Source of the DNA: Streptomyces sp. Ru71
GTDB taxonomy: Bacteria; Actinomycetota; Actinomycetes; Streptomycetales; Streptomycetaceae
Direction: 5' to 3'
NCBI RefSeq assembly: GCF_002920535.1
Contig: NZ_PQSS01000074.1
Span: 1-36,638, forward strand
Length of the DNA: 36,638 nt
Position numbers and translations under genes: made by a program. The notes beneath the pieces are model-generated. The model had not been told where the DNA came from and ran no database searches. It saw only the letters and a program-made list of their open reading frames with translations. Of the stretch, positions 1 to 7,262 are shown one piece after another. The number at the start of each line of letters is the position of its first letter. The first letter of the stretch is position 1.

Positions 1-750
1 ATCTGCATGCAGGACTCGATCAGCGGGCGCAGCTCGTCGGGCAGGCCCTCCAGGTCGGGGCCCTCGCGCAGCAGCATGAAGACGGTCTCGACCGGGTTGG
101 CGCCGTGGAAGGGCGGGTGGCCGGTGGCCGCGAAGACGAGGGTGGAACCGAGGGAGAAGACGTCGGACGCGCCGGTGACGCTGCGGGAGTCCTTGGCCTG
201 TTCGGGGGACATGTAGGCGGGGGTGCCGACGGCGACGTTCGTCATGGTCAGACGTGTGTTCGAGACACCCGAGGCGATGCCGAAGTCGATCACCCGGGGG
301 CCGTCCTCCACGACGAGGACGTTGGACGGCTTCAGGTCGCGGTGGACCAGGCCGGCTCCGTGGATGGACTGCAGCGCCTCGGCGACGCCGGCCGCCAGCC
401 AGCGCACCGCCTGGGCCGGCAGCGGCCCGCACTCGTTCACTATCTCCTCAAGGGAGGGCGCGGGCACGTACGCCGTGGCCAGCCAGGGCACCGCGGCACG
501 CGGGTCGGCGTCGACGACGGCCGCCGTGTAGAAGCCGGAGACCGCGCGGGCCGCCTCCACCTCGCGCGTGAAGCGGACCCGGAACAGCTGGTCCTCGGCC
601 AGCTCGGTGCGGACGGTCTTGATCGCCACGCGCCGCCCGGACGCCGAGCGCGCCAGATAGACCAGCCCCATGCCGCCGGCACCCAGCCGTCCCAGCACCT
701 CGAACGGCCCGATCCGCCGAGGATCGTGCTGCGTCAGCTGATCCACCACT
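1..750 (-). CDS. Serine/threonine protein kinase, N-terminal kinase domain (3' end outside window)
   Basis: Reading the minus strand from a GTG at 750 (a second GTG at 747 is equally possible) gives a Hanks-type kinase domain that runs off the left edge. Visible motifs are the glycine loop GAGGMG, the VAIK lysine, HRDLKPSN (catalytic loop), DFG in IDFGIAS, and SPE in place of APE at the end of the activation loop. A Shine-Dalgarno-like GGGGAGGTGG lies a few bases upstream of the GTG pair. Only about 250 residues are seen, so any C-terminal sensor or transmembrane part is unknown. Such kinases phosphorylate Ser/Thr in signalling; the partner cannot be inferred. The identity as a kinase is secure. 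Confidence 0.93.
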
Positions 751-938
751 TGCCTGCCACCTCCCCGTTCGAGCCGCGCCACCTATGTGTGTACGCGGCC
801 GAAGTGCAGCGTCTCACCACCGCACCGCCGCGGCGGCACGCACCCCGATTCTTCCTGGCCCGGGCACTGGTTGCGAACCCGGCGACAGGAGGGGTGTCTC
901 GCATTATTTCAGGACACAAAGGGCAGCTCGGGCCCGTT

Positions 939-1664
939 CTACGACCGCTCCAGCACCGCGAAGGACGCGCCCTGGTCGTCCGTGACCACCGCCACCGTGC
1001 CGTAGGAGGTGGTGAACGGCTCCGCCTGCACCCGTCCGCCCAGGCGCTGCACCCGGCCCAGGGCCTGAGCGCAGTCCGCCACCCGGAAGTGGACCAGGAA
1101 GTGGGGCGGCATCTCGGCCGGGAAGACGTCGGAGACCGGGGCGCGGCCGAAGTCCGGCTCGGCGTCGGGGCCGAAGAGGGCGTCGTGGAAGAGGCCGCCG
1201 TAGAAGGTGTTGGCGGCGGCGGTGTCGCGGGCGTACAGCTCGACCCAGACGAACGCGCCCTCGGCGTGGCGGCGGCCGAAGCCGGGGTGGCTGCCGGGCT
1301 GCCACAGGCCGAAGACGGCGCCCTCGGGGTCGGCGGCCAGGGCGGTGACGCCGAGCTCGCCGAGCGGCAGCGGGGCGGTGACCACCTGCCCGCCGGCCGC
1401 CAGGATGCGCCGGGAGAGCGCCTCGGCGTCGGGGGTGGCGAAGTGGACGGTCCAGACGGTGGGCAGCCGGCCGTCGGTCTTGCGAGCGAGCGCGGCGACC
1501 GGTTCCCCGTCCAGCCGGGCCCACACCGTCTCGGCGTGCGCGGGCTCGAAGGTCCACCCGAAGAGCTCACCGTAGAACCGCTTGCCCGCCTCCAGGTCCG
1601 GCAGCTGGGCGTCCACCCAGCACGGGACGCCCTCTGTATACGCGGATGCCCTGTTTTCGGCCAT
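939..1664 (-). CDS. VOC (glyoxalase/bleomycin resistance fold) family protein, two domains
   Basis: 241 residues starting MAENRASAYTEG. It consists of two tandem vicinal-oxygen-chelate modules, each opening with a strand such as VPCWVDAQLPD or FVWVELYARD followed by an AGKRFYGELFGW-type or AANTFYGGLF-type helix, and closing near VFGLWQPG or SFAVLERS. The family covers metal-dependent isomerases, dioxygenases and drug-binding proteins; many Streptomyces members are uncharacterised. Upstream ATG-less extension was rejected because its codon use and composition are not coding-like. It stands alone between the kinase and the TetR gene, from which it diverges. Function beyond the fold is not assignable. 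Confidence 0.88.
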   Translation of the reverse strand: MAENRASAYTEGVPCWVDAQLPDLEAGKRFYGELFGWTFEPAHAETVWARLDGEPVAALARKTDGRLPTVWTVHFATPDAEALSRRILAAGGQVVTAPLPLGELGVTALAADPEGAVFGLWQPGSHPGFGRRHAEGAFVWVELYARDTAAANTFYGGLFHDALFGPDAEPDFGRAPVSDVFPAEMPPHFLVHFRVADCAQALGRVQRLGGRVQAEPFTTSYGTVAVVTDDQGASFAVLERS

Positions 1665-1786
1665 GCGGCCAACGTAGCGGGACCGCGCGCACCGCGCAGA
1701 CCAGGCACACCAGCCTCGCTGCCCCCGTGCACCCCATTTGCAGTCGGCCGAATCGCGCTCCGATCCCCCCTCGGTAAGCTGACGGC

Positions 1787-2434
1787 ATGACAGGACAAGT
1801 GCGTACCGTCGACGGCCGCGTGGCCGGTCGGCGCGGGCAGGCGACACGGCAGAAGCTGCTGGACTGCCTCAGCGAGATGCTCAGCTCCTCTCCGTACCGG
1901 GACGTCAAGGTCATCGACGTGGCCCGGAAGGCGGGCACTTCGCCCGCGACGTTCTACCAGTACTTCCCGGACGTCGAAGGCGCCGTCCTGGAGATCGCCG
2001 AGCAAATGGCCGCCGAGGGCGCCGTCTTGACCGAGCTGGTCCAGGGCCGGTCGTGGACCGGCAAGGCCGGCTGGCAGACCGCGCAGGAACTCGTCGACGG
2101 GTTCCTGGAGTTCTGGCGGAAGAACGACGCGATCCTGCGCGTGGTCGATCTCGGTGCCGCCGAGGGCGACAAGCGCTTCTACAAGCTCCGCATGAAGATC
2201 CTCAACTCGGTGAACAACTCCCTGTCCGAGGCGATCTCCGAGCTGCAGGCCAAGGGCAGGATCGACAAGGACGTGAACCCGGCGGCCATCGCCGGCTCGC
2301 TCGTCGCGATGCTCGCGGCGGTCGCCTCGCACCAGAAGGGCTTCACGTCCTGGGGCGTGAAGCAGGCCGAACTCAAGCCCAACCTGGCGCTGTTGGTGCA
2401 CCTGGGCGTCACCGGCAAGAAGCCGTCGAGGTAG
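1787..2434 (+). CDS. TetR-family transcriptional regulator
   Basis: 215 residues. An N-terminal TetR helix-turn-helix is clear at about residues 18-63: ATRQKLLDCLSEML, then VIDVARKAGTSPATFYQYF, the usual recognition-helix signature. The C-terminal two thirds form an all-helical ligand domain without recognisable ligand motif. No Shine-Dalgarno sequence precedes the ATG, so a leaderless mRNA is likely. The segment 1780-1792 overlapping the start codon, TGACGGCATGACA, resembles the operator found before the acyl-CoA genes (left half exact, right half with two mismatches), which could mean autoregulation and makes this protein a candidate regulator of that regulon. The latter is inference: the gene is 3.4 kb from the nearest regulated unit. 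Confidence 0.93.
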   Translation: MTGQVRTVDGRVAGRRGQATRQKLLDCLSEMLSSSPYRDVKVIDVARKAGTSPATFYQYFPDVEGAVLEIAEQMAAEGAVLTELVQGRSWTGKAGWQTAQELVDGFLEFWRKNDAILRVVDLGAAEGDKRFYKLRMKILNSVNNSLSEAISELQAKGRIDKDVNPAAIAGSLVAMLAAVASHQKGFTSWGVKQAELKPNLALLVHLGVTGKKPSR

Positions 2435-2484
2435 GCCCCGGCACTCCGTCCGGCCTGTTGCCCCAGGCCCCCAAGTCCTGTCTG

Positions 2485-2520
2485 GCAGGCGGTGGTCCAC
2501 CCAGGTGGACCACCGCCTGC
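2485..2520. terminator. Perfect 17-bp inverted repeat, probable bidirectional terminator
   Basis: Arms at 2485-2501 and 2504-2520 are exact reverse complements (GCAGGCGGTGGTCCACC) with a 2-nt centre. It lies between the convergent TetR (end 2434) and AsnC/Lrp (end 2634) genes, where a rho-independent terminator for both directions is expected. A smaller hairpin (GCGCCCC/GGGGCGC) follows at about 2538-2554. Confidence 0.7.
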
Positions 2521-2540
2521 TGCGTATCCGCCGGGGAGCG

Positions 2541-2574
2541 CCCCCAAGGGGCGCGGGGAACTGCGCGACCAGCC
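2541..2574. repeat. Streptomyces dispersed intergenic repeat, copy 1
   Basis: The reverse complement begins GGCTGGTCGCGCAGTTCC and continues CCGCGCCCCTTGG; these 31 bases are identical to 32477-32507 on the plus strand. Both copies lie between convergent genes beside a strong hairpin. This G/C-rich element is familiar from many Streptomyces intergenic regions, where it commonly forms part of terminator-like structures. Confidence 0.75.
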
Positions 2575-2633
2575 GAGACGGCGCCGCAGACGAACGACGG
2601 CACACGCGCTCCCGGGCCCGCCCAGCGGAGCGT

Positions 2634-3086
2634 TCACGCCGGAAGGGGGCGGTCCTTGACCACGTGTTTCATCACCAGCGTGGACGTCAGCCGCTGCACC
2701 CCCGGCAGGGTGGCCAGGCGGTCGTCGTAGAGCCGCTGGTAGGCGGCCAGGTCCGCGGCGACCACCCGCAGCAGATAGTCCGGCTCGCCGAACAGCCGCT
2801 GCGCCTCCACCACCTCCGGCACCTCTCCCAGGGCCTGCTCGAACCCGGCGACCGTCTCCCGGTCCTCCTGCCGCATCGAGACGAAGACCAGCGCCTCGAA
2901 GGTCAGCCCCACGGCCGCCGGCTCCACCACCGCCCGGTAGCCGCTGATCGCCCCCGACCGCTCCAGCTCGCGCAGCCGCCGATGGCAGGGCGAGACGCTC
3001 AGGCGCACCCGCGCGGCCAGCTCGGTCACGGTCAGCCGCCCGTCCTGCTGCAGCTCGGCAAGGATTTTCCGGTCCACGTCGTCCAT
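2634..3086 (-). CDS. Lrp/AsnC-family transcriptional regulator
   Basis: 150 residues starting MDDVDRKILAELQQDGR, the standard N-terminal AsnC helix-turn-helix (residues about 3-50, including LTVTELAARVRLSVSPCHRR). The remainder is the RAM ligand-binding/oligomerisation domain, with the typical GEPDYLLRVVAADLAAY motif. The usual length of the family is about 150. It is transcribed divergently from the LysE-type exporter starting at 3169, with an 82-bp shared promoter region, so it very probably controls that exporter in response to an amino acid. The effector is unknown. Confidence 0.95.
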   Translation of the reverse strand: MDDVDRKILAELQQDGRLTVTELAARVRLSVSPCHRRLRELERSGAISGYRAVVEPAAVGLTFEALVFVSMRQEDRETVAGFEQALGEVPEVVEAQRLFGEPDYLLRVVAADLAAYQRLYDDRLATLPGVQRLTSTLVMKHVVKDRPLPA

Positions 3087-3168
3087 GAGGCAGATCTTCC
3101 CCCACAGTGCGAGTGCACCCGCAAACTTCGGAAACACTTTCGGCCGGATCGCGCCTAATCTGCCCGGT

Positions 3169-3792
3169 ATGGACTCCGCCACCCTCCTCTCCTTCCTCGC
3201 CCTGGACTTCCTGCTGGTCTGCGTGCCGGGCGCCGACTGGGCGTACGCCATCGCCGCCGGGCTCGGCGGCCGCTCGGTGGGCTGGGCGGTGGCCGGTCTG
3301 GTCGCCGGGTACGCGCTGCACACGGCGCTGGCGGCGGCGGGGCTCGCGGTGCTGGTCGCGGGCTCCCCGGCGCTGCTGACGGCGCTGACCGTGGTGGGGG
3401 CGGGCTATCTGGTGTGGCTGGGCTGGGGCGTGCTGCGGCGGCCCGCGGTGCCGGACGCCGGGGAGACGGTGGCGGCGCAGAGCGGGCTGCGGGTGTTCGG
3501 GCGCGGGGCCGCGATCAGCGGGCTGAACCCCAAGGGACTGCTGCTCTACCTCTCCGTCCTGCCCCAGTTCCTCGCCGTGCGCGGCGCCCGGCTGCCGGTG
3601 CCGGCACAGACCGCCGTGCTGGGCCTGCTGCACATGGCGTGCTGCGCCGCCGTCTACCTCGCCGTCGGTCTGCTGGCCCGCGCGGTGCTCGGCGCCCGGC
3701 CCGCCGCGGCCCGCGCGGTCACCCGCACCTCGGGCGCGGCCATGCTCGGCATCGGCGCGTTCCTGCTGGTGGAGCGCCTGGCGACACTGTGA
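3169..3792 (+). CDS. LysE-family amino-acid/metabolite exporter
   Basis: 207 residues, starting MDSATLLSFLALDFLLVCVPG, with the LysE/RhtB N-terminal signature (hydrophobic helix ending in PGADWAYAIAAGLGGR) and about six membrane segments. The central motif ISGLNPKGLLLYLSVLPQF is the conserved family loop. These inner-membrane proteins export amino acids or related compounds. Divergent pairing with the AsnC/Lrp gene at 2634-3086 is the usual arrangement and implies induction by the exported solute. The substrate cannot be specified. Confidence 0.93.
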   Translation: MDSATLLSFLALDFLLVCVPGADWAYAIAAGLGGRSVGWAVAGLVAGYALHTALAAAGLAVLVAGSPALLTALTVVGAGYLVWLGWGVLRRPAVPDAGETVAAQSGLRVFGRGAAISGLNPKGLLLYLSVLPQFLAVRGARLPVPAQTAVLGLLHMACCAAVYLAVGLLARAVLGARPAAARAVTRTSGAAMLGIGAFLLVERLATL

Positions 3793-3902
3793 ACGCGGCC
3801 CAGGCGGCGTACGTATCCACAGGCGAACACCCTCCGCAGCGCGGGAGACGGCCTCCGCGGAGGGGGGCGCCGCCCGCACGCCTTCCGAAAGGAGAGGCGA
3901 TC

Positions 3903-4196
3903 ATGAAACTCCTGAAGCGGGCCGGCCTCGCCGTGGCCTCCCTCGCCCTGGTGACCGGCGCCGCGGGCCTGGCCGCCGCCCCCGCCTTCGCGGACTCCAC
4001 CGGCTCCCACGGCCAGCCGAGCCAGTCCTGCGAGGACCAGCCGCGCACCCCCGGCAAGGCCGGGACCGCTCCCGGCTCCGCCTTCTCCGGCGGCACCGCC
4101 GACTCCAAGTACGCCGGCACCCAGCCGCAGAACTCCGTCAACCCCAAGTCGGTCTCCCAGTACGACGTGGCCTGCTTCCAGGTGTCGTCGCGCTGA
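3903..4196 (+). CDS. Small secreted protein of unknown function
   Basis: 97 residues. A signal peptide is obvious: MKLLKRAG, a hydrophobic stretch, then AAPAFA with cleavage predicted before DSTGS at about residue 31. A strong ribosome site (AAAGGAGAGG) stands 7-8 bases before the ATG at 3903, which fixes the start. The mature part is about 67 residues, polar and rich in Gly, Ser, Pro and Gln, with two cysteines (43 and 91) that could form one disulfide. I do not recognise a family with known function. It is a monocistronic gene ending in a terminator that contains its stop codon. Confidence 0.82.
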   Translation: MKLLKRAGLAVASLALVTGAAGLAAAPAFADSTGSHGQPSQSCEDQPRTPGKAGTAPGSAFSGGTADSKYAGTQPQNSVNPKSVSQYDVACFQVSSR

Positions 4197-4219
4197 GGCC
4201 CCTTAGCCGCCTCAGCGCG
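4189..4219. terminator. Bidirectional terminator containing both convergent stop codons
   Basis: CGCGCTGAGGC at 4189-4199 and GCCTCAGCGCG at 4209-4219 are perfect 11-bp complements with a 9-nt loop. The TGA of the plus-strand secreted-protein gene (4194-4196) is in the left arm and the TGA of the minus-strand reductase gene (4212-4214) is in the right arm. Confidence 0.75.
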
Positions 4220-4694
4220 GCGGCTGTCCGGGTACCAGCCTGAACACCCGTATCTCCCGCTCCACCCGCGCCTGGTAGGCGGCGTACGGCGGCCACAGGG
4301 CGAGGGCCGCGCGCCAGGCCGCCGCGCGCTCCTCGCCCCGCAGCAACCGCGCCGTCACCTCGATCTCCTCGCCCCGGAAGCTGATCCGGGCGTCCGGGTG
4401 GGCGAGGAGGTTGTGGGTCCAGGCGGGGTGGCCGGGTCGGCCGAAGTTGGAGCCGACCAGGAGCCAGCCGTCGTCCTGCGGCAGGCAGGCCAGCGGGGTG
4501 CGGCGGGGCAGGCCGCTGCGGGCTCCGGTGGTGGTGAGGACCAGGCCCGGCAGCATCAGCGTGCTGAGCAGCGTCCGGCCCCGGCTGAGCCGGTGCACGG
4601 CCCGGTCGAGGGCGGGCACGACGTGCGGCGCGATCCGGGCGAAGGCGCGCGTCGAGGACACCTTCTGCACCAGCCGCTCCCCCGGCGCCTTCAT
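4212..4694 (-). CDS. Nitroreductase/quinone reductase family (F420-dependent, Ddn-like)
   Basis: 160 residues, matching the deazaflavin (F420)-dependent nitroreductase family by its split-barrel core: LVLTTTGARSGLPRRTPLACLPQDDGWLLVGSNF is typical, followed by HPAWTHNLLAHPDARI. Actinobacterial members use reduced F420 to reduce quinones or nitro compounds. The ATG at 4694 overlaps the stop of the upstream acyl-CoA dehydrogenase gene by 4 bp (4691-4694), so the two are translationally coupled and under the operator at 5878-5890. F420 use is inferred from family membership; the substrate is unknown. Confidence 0.85.
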   Translation of the reverse strand: MKAPGERLVQKVSSTRAFARIAPHVVPALDRAVHRLSRGRTLLSTLMLPGLVLTTTGARSGLPRRTPLACLPQDDGWLLVGSNFGRPGHPAWTHNLLAHPDARISFRGEEIEVTARLLRGEERAAAWRAALALWPPYAAYQARVEREIRVFRLVPGQPPR

Positions 4695-5854
4695 ACGATC
4701 ACCTCCGCCGGCTCGGCACCGGGTCCCGCCCCGTGCTCCCGCAGCCGGTGCACCGGCCCGAACAGCGCCTCGTCCCCGGCGGCCCGCCCCATGTACAGGT
4801 GAGCCTCGCGCTCGGCGGCGAAACCGCGGCCGCAGGAGGCGTGCACGGCCTCCGCCGCCGCGCCCCGCAGGGCGTCCAGGGCCTGTGCGAGGGCGAGAAC
4901 ACCGAGCCGGTCGGCCACCGCCTCCTTGGCCCCGGTCCCGTCCGCCTCACCGCCGCTCGCCCACGCCGCGTGGCGTGCGGCCGCGCGGGCAGCCCGCACC
5001 CGCAGCGGTATGTCCCCGGGACCATCCGGCGCCCCGGCGTGCTCCAGCGCCCGCCCGGCCGCACCCACCGCCTCGCAGGCCACGGCGGCGGCCACCGTGT
5101 CGCCGGTCGCGGCGAGCGCCGCGAGGACGTCGGCGTGCTCGTCGCCGAGCAGCTCGGCCGGTACGTCCCGCAGCTGGACGCGGGCCTGCGGCCGGGTGCC
5201 GTCCGGGGCGGGCTGTCGGGACCTGTGCAGGCCGGTGGCGTCCGCGCGGACCAGGTAGAGCAGGGTGCGGGAGCGGGCGAAGCCGCCGGTGTGCGCGGCG
5301 ACCAGCAGGAGGTGGGCGCCGTCTCCGTCGAGGACGCGGTCGGCCTGCCCGTACAGCAGCCAGCCGTCGCCGTCCCGCCGGGCCTGCACGCCGCCCGCCC
5401 GGCCCCCGCCGGCCCAGTCGCCGTCGTTGGGGCCGGTCAGCGCGAGCGCGGTGGCGAGACCGGGGCCGGGGGCGGCGAGGGTCGCGGTGAGCGTGCCGGA
5501 GGCGAGCGCCGGGAGCAGCTCGGCGCGCTGGGCGTCGGTGCCCAGGGCCAGGACCAGCGGGGCGGCGAGCACGCTGGTGGCGAGCAGCGGTGTCGGGGTG
5601 AGGGCGCGGCCCGTCTCCTCGCAGGCGAGGGCGAGCAGCGTCGCCGTACCGCCGAGGCCGCCGAGGCCGCCGCGGGTCCCGGGGACGGTCCGGCCGCCAT
5701 AGGTCTCCGGGACGGTCAGGGCGGGCAGGCCGAACCGGTCGGCCAGGGCGGTCCACAAGCCGGGGCCGGGTCCGGCGGGGCCGCGCTGCTGCTCCAGCAG
5801 GGCGCGCAGGGCGGGGCGGTCGACGTCCCGTGCGGGGGTGAGGCGGGCGTCCAT
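4691..5854 (-). CDS. Acyl-CoA dehydrogenase homologue, probably degenerate active site
   Basis: 387 residues with acyl-CoA dehydrogenase architecture: N-terminal helices, LALACEETGRALTPTPLLAT, a short beta domain around LLYGQADRVLDGDGAH, and a C-terminal helical part. The usual FAD-contacting segment (R-x-QFG-x3-G-x-FQ) is absent, and the C-terminal HASCGRGFAAEREAHLY occupies the place of the normal HGGMGFTWE stretch. It may be the non-catalytic partner of a heteromeric enzyme or have a changed reaction. A ribosome site (GGAGAGG) precedes the ATG at 5854, and the palindromic operator 5878-5890 lies 23 bp upstream. First gene of the operon with the Ddn-like reductase. Confidence 0.85.
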   Translation of the reverse strand: MDARLTPARDVDRPALRALLEQQRGPAGPGPGLWTALADRFGLPALTVPETYGGRTVPGTRGGLGGLGGTATLLALACEETGRALTPTPLLATSVLAAPLVLALGTDAQRAELLPALASGTLTATLAAPGPGLATALALTGPNDGDWAGGGRAGGVQARRDGDGWLLYGQADRVLDGDGAHLLLVAAHTGGFARSRTLLYLVRADATGLHRSRQPAPDGTRPQARVQLRDVPAELLGDEHADVLAALAATGDTVAAAVACEAVGAAGRALEHAGAPDGPGDIPLRVRAARAAARHAAWASGGEADGTGAKEAVADRLGVLALAQALDALRGAAAEAVHASCGRGFAAEREAHLYMGRAAGDEALFGPVHRLREHGAGPGAEPAEVIV

Positions 5855-5877
5855 GGGCGGCCCCTCTCCAAGTGATC

Positions 5878-5890
5878 TGACGGGCCGTCA
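5878..5890. promoter_or_regulatory. Regulon operator, site 1 (TGACGGGCCGTCA)
   Basis: Perfect TGACG-N3-CGTCA palindrome, preceded by C. It lies in the 83-bp divergent region between the dehydrogenase gene (start 5854, minus) and the thiolase-like gene (start 5938, plus), close to the minus-strand gene. Confidence 0.75.
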
Positions 5891-5919
5891 TGTTAGGGCG
5901 GTGTGCGGGGAGAGGGAAC

Positions 5920-5932
5920 TGATATACCGTCA
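5920..5932. promoter_or_regulatory. Regulon operator, site 2 (TGATATACCGTCA)
   Basis: Right half exact and followed by GATT; left half TGATA instead of TGACG. It ends 5 bases before the ATG at 5938. Its centre is 42 bp from that of site 1. No Shine-Dalgarno lies in the remaining space, so the transcript is probably leaderless and the operator covers the core promoter. Confidence 0.7.
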
Positions 5933-5937
5933 GATTC

Positions 5938-7113
5938 ATGGTCTCGACAGGGAACAGGAAGGTCGCCGTGGTCGGTGTGGCCCTCTCCGACTGCGGCGGC
6001 GTGGACGACGCGACCCCGTACACCCTGCACGCCCGGGCCGCCCGCCGCGCGCTCGCGGACGCCGGCCTGGACCGGTCCCGGGTCGACGGCTTCGCCTCGG
6101 CCGGGCTCGGCACGCTGGCCCCGGTGGAGGTGGCCGAGTACCTGGGGCTGCGCCCCACCTGGGTCGACTCCACCTCCGTCGGCGGTGCCACCTGGGAGGT
6201 CATGGCGGCCCACGCGGCCGACGCGATCGCCGCCGGGCACGCGAACGCCGTGCTGCTGGCGTACGGCTCCACCGCCCGCGCCGACATCCGGGCCGGCCGG
6301 CGCACCGGGGACCTGTCCTTCGGGGCGCGCGGGCCACTGCAGTTCGAGGTGCCGTACGGGCACACGCTGATCGCGAAGTACGCGATGGCCGCCCGCCGGC
6401 ACATGATCGAACACGGCACGACGATCGAGCAGCTGGCCGAGGTGGCGGTCCAGGCCCGGGCGAACGCGGCGCTCAACCCGGAGGCGACGCACCGCGACCC
6501 GATCACCGTGGACGACGTCCTGTCCGGGCCGATGATCGCCGACCCGTTCACCCGGCTGCACTGCTGCATCCGCTCCGACGGCGGCGCGGCCGTGCTGCTG
6601 GCCTCGGAGGAGTACGCGCGGGACTGCCGTACGGCCCCGGTGTGGGTGCTCGGGACCGGCGAGCACGTCTCGCACGCCGCGATGTCCCAGTGGCCCGACT
6701 TCACCGTCTCCCCGGCGGCGGTCAGCGGCCGGCTCGCCTTCGCGCGGGCCGGGCTGCGCCCGCAGGAGATGGACTTCGCCGAGATCTACGACGCCTTCAC
6801 CTACATGACCCTGGTGACCCTGGAGGACCTCGGCTTCTGCGCCAAGGGCGAGGGCGGGGCGTTCGTGGAGAAGGGCCGGCTGCGGGTGGAGGGCGGCGCG
6901 CTGCCGGTGAACACCGACGGCGGCGGTCTGTCGGCCCTGCACCCCGGGATGCGGGGGCTGTTCCTGCTGGTGGAGGCGGTACGGCAGCTGCGCGGGGAGG
7001 CGGGCGCCCGCCAGGTGCGCGGCCCGGACCAGGGCCCGCCCCGGCTGGGGGTGGCCTCGGGCACCGGCGGCTGGTTCTGCTCGTCCGGGACGGTGGTGCT
7101 GGGACGGGACTGA
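5938..7113 (+). CDS. Thiolase-superfamily protein (SCP-x/lipid-transfer type), lacks nucleophilic Cys
   Basis: 391 residues with a thiolase fold: KVAVVGVALSDCG at the start, AARRALADAGLDRSRVDGF, SGTGGWFCSSGTVVLG at the end. The position of the classical nucleophilic cysteine (about residues 78-84) reads STSVGGAT, so claisen-type thiolysis with a covalent intermediate is unlikely. Homologues such as mycobacterial Ltp2 are aldolases that cleave a beta-hydroxyacyl-CoA and need a DUF35 OB-fold partner; a DUF35 gene with the same operator sits at 10465-10872. The EIYDAFTYM motif holds tyrosines that could serve in such a mechanism. Aldolase activity is inference. Confidence 0.85.
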   Translation: MVSTGNRKVAVVGVALSDCGGVDDATPYTLHARAARRALADAGLDRSRVDGFASAGLGTLAPVEVAEYLGLRPTWVDSTSVGGATWEVMAAHAADAIAAGHANAVLLAYGSTARADIRAGRRTGDLSFGARGPLQFEVPYGHTLIAKYAMAARRHMIEHGTTIEQLAEVAVQARANAALNPEATHRDPITVDDVLSGPMIADPFTRLHCCIRSDGGAAVLLASEEYARDCRTAPVWVLGTGEHVSHAAMSQWPDFTVSPAAVSGRLAFARAGLRPQEMDFAEIYDAFTYMTLVTLEDLGFCAKGEGGAFVEKGRLRVEGGALPVNTDGGGLSALHPGMRGLFLLVEAVRQLRGEAGARQVRGPDQGPPRLGVASGTGGWFCSSGTVVLGRD

Positions 7114-7160
7114 ACCGAGACCCTGCTGGAGGGCTCCGAAGACGGCGGGAGGGCTGCGAA

Positions 7161-7203
7161 CGCGGCGGGGGCAGACCCCCGTGTGGGACCTGCCCCCGCC
7201 GTG
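7161..7203. terminator. Strong hairpin downstream of the thiolase-like gene
   Basis: GGCGGGGGCAG (7164-7174) pairs perfectly with CTGCCCCCGCC (7190-7200), extendable by three further pairs including one G-T. It stands 50 bp after the thiolase-like stop and before the convergent deaminase. Confidence 0.7.
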
Positions 7204-7230
7204 CGGCCGCCCCCCTGGGGCCGCGTCCGC

Positions 7231-7260
7231 CGCAGGGCCGCCCCCGTGAGCGGCCCTGCG
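7231..7260. terminator. Second hairpin between convergent genes
   Basis: CGCAGGGCCGC (7231-7241) and GCGGCCCTGCG (7250-7260) form an 11-bp perfect stem with an 8-nt loop. It is placed to terminate the minus-strand deaminase gene ending at 7319. Confidence 0.65.
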
Positions 7261-7262
7261 CC

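Noticed and set aside
105..1790. 561-codon plus-strand frame across the kinase and VOC genes
   Set aside because: Antisense shadow; the minus strand holds complete kinase and VOC motifs and the plus frame has Arg/Gly/His-rich low-complexity content with no domain.
734..2605. 623-codon minus-strand frame through the TetR gene
   Set aside because: Overlaps the TetR and VOC genes out of frame; the TetR HTH and the VOC signature are unambiguous.
3813..3821. GTATCCACA as a DnaA box
   Set aside because: Single imperfect 9-mer without neighbours; not informative alone.
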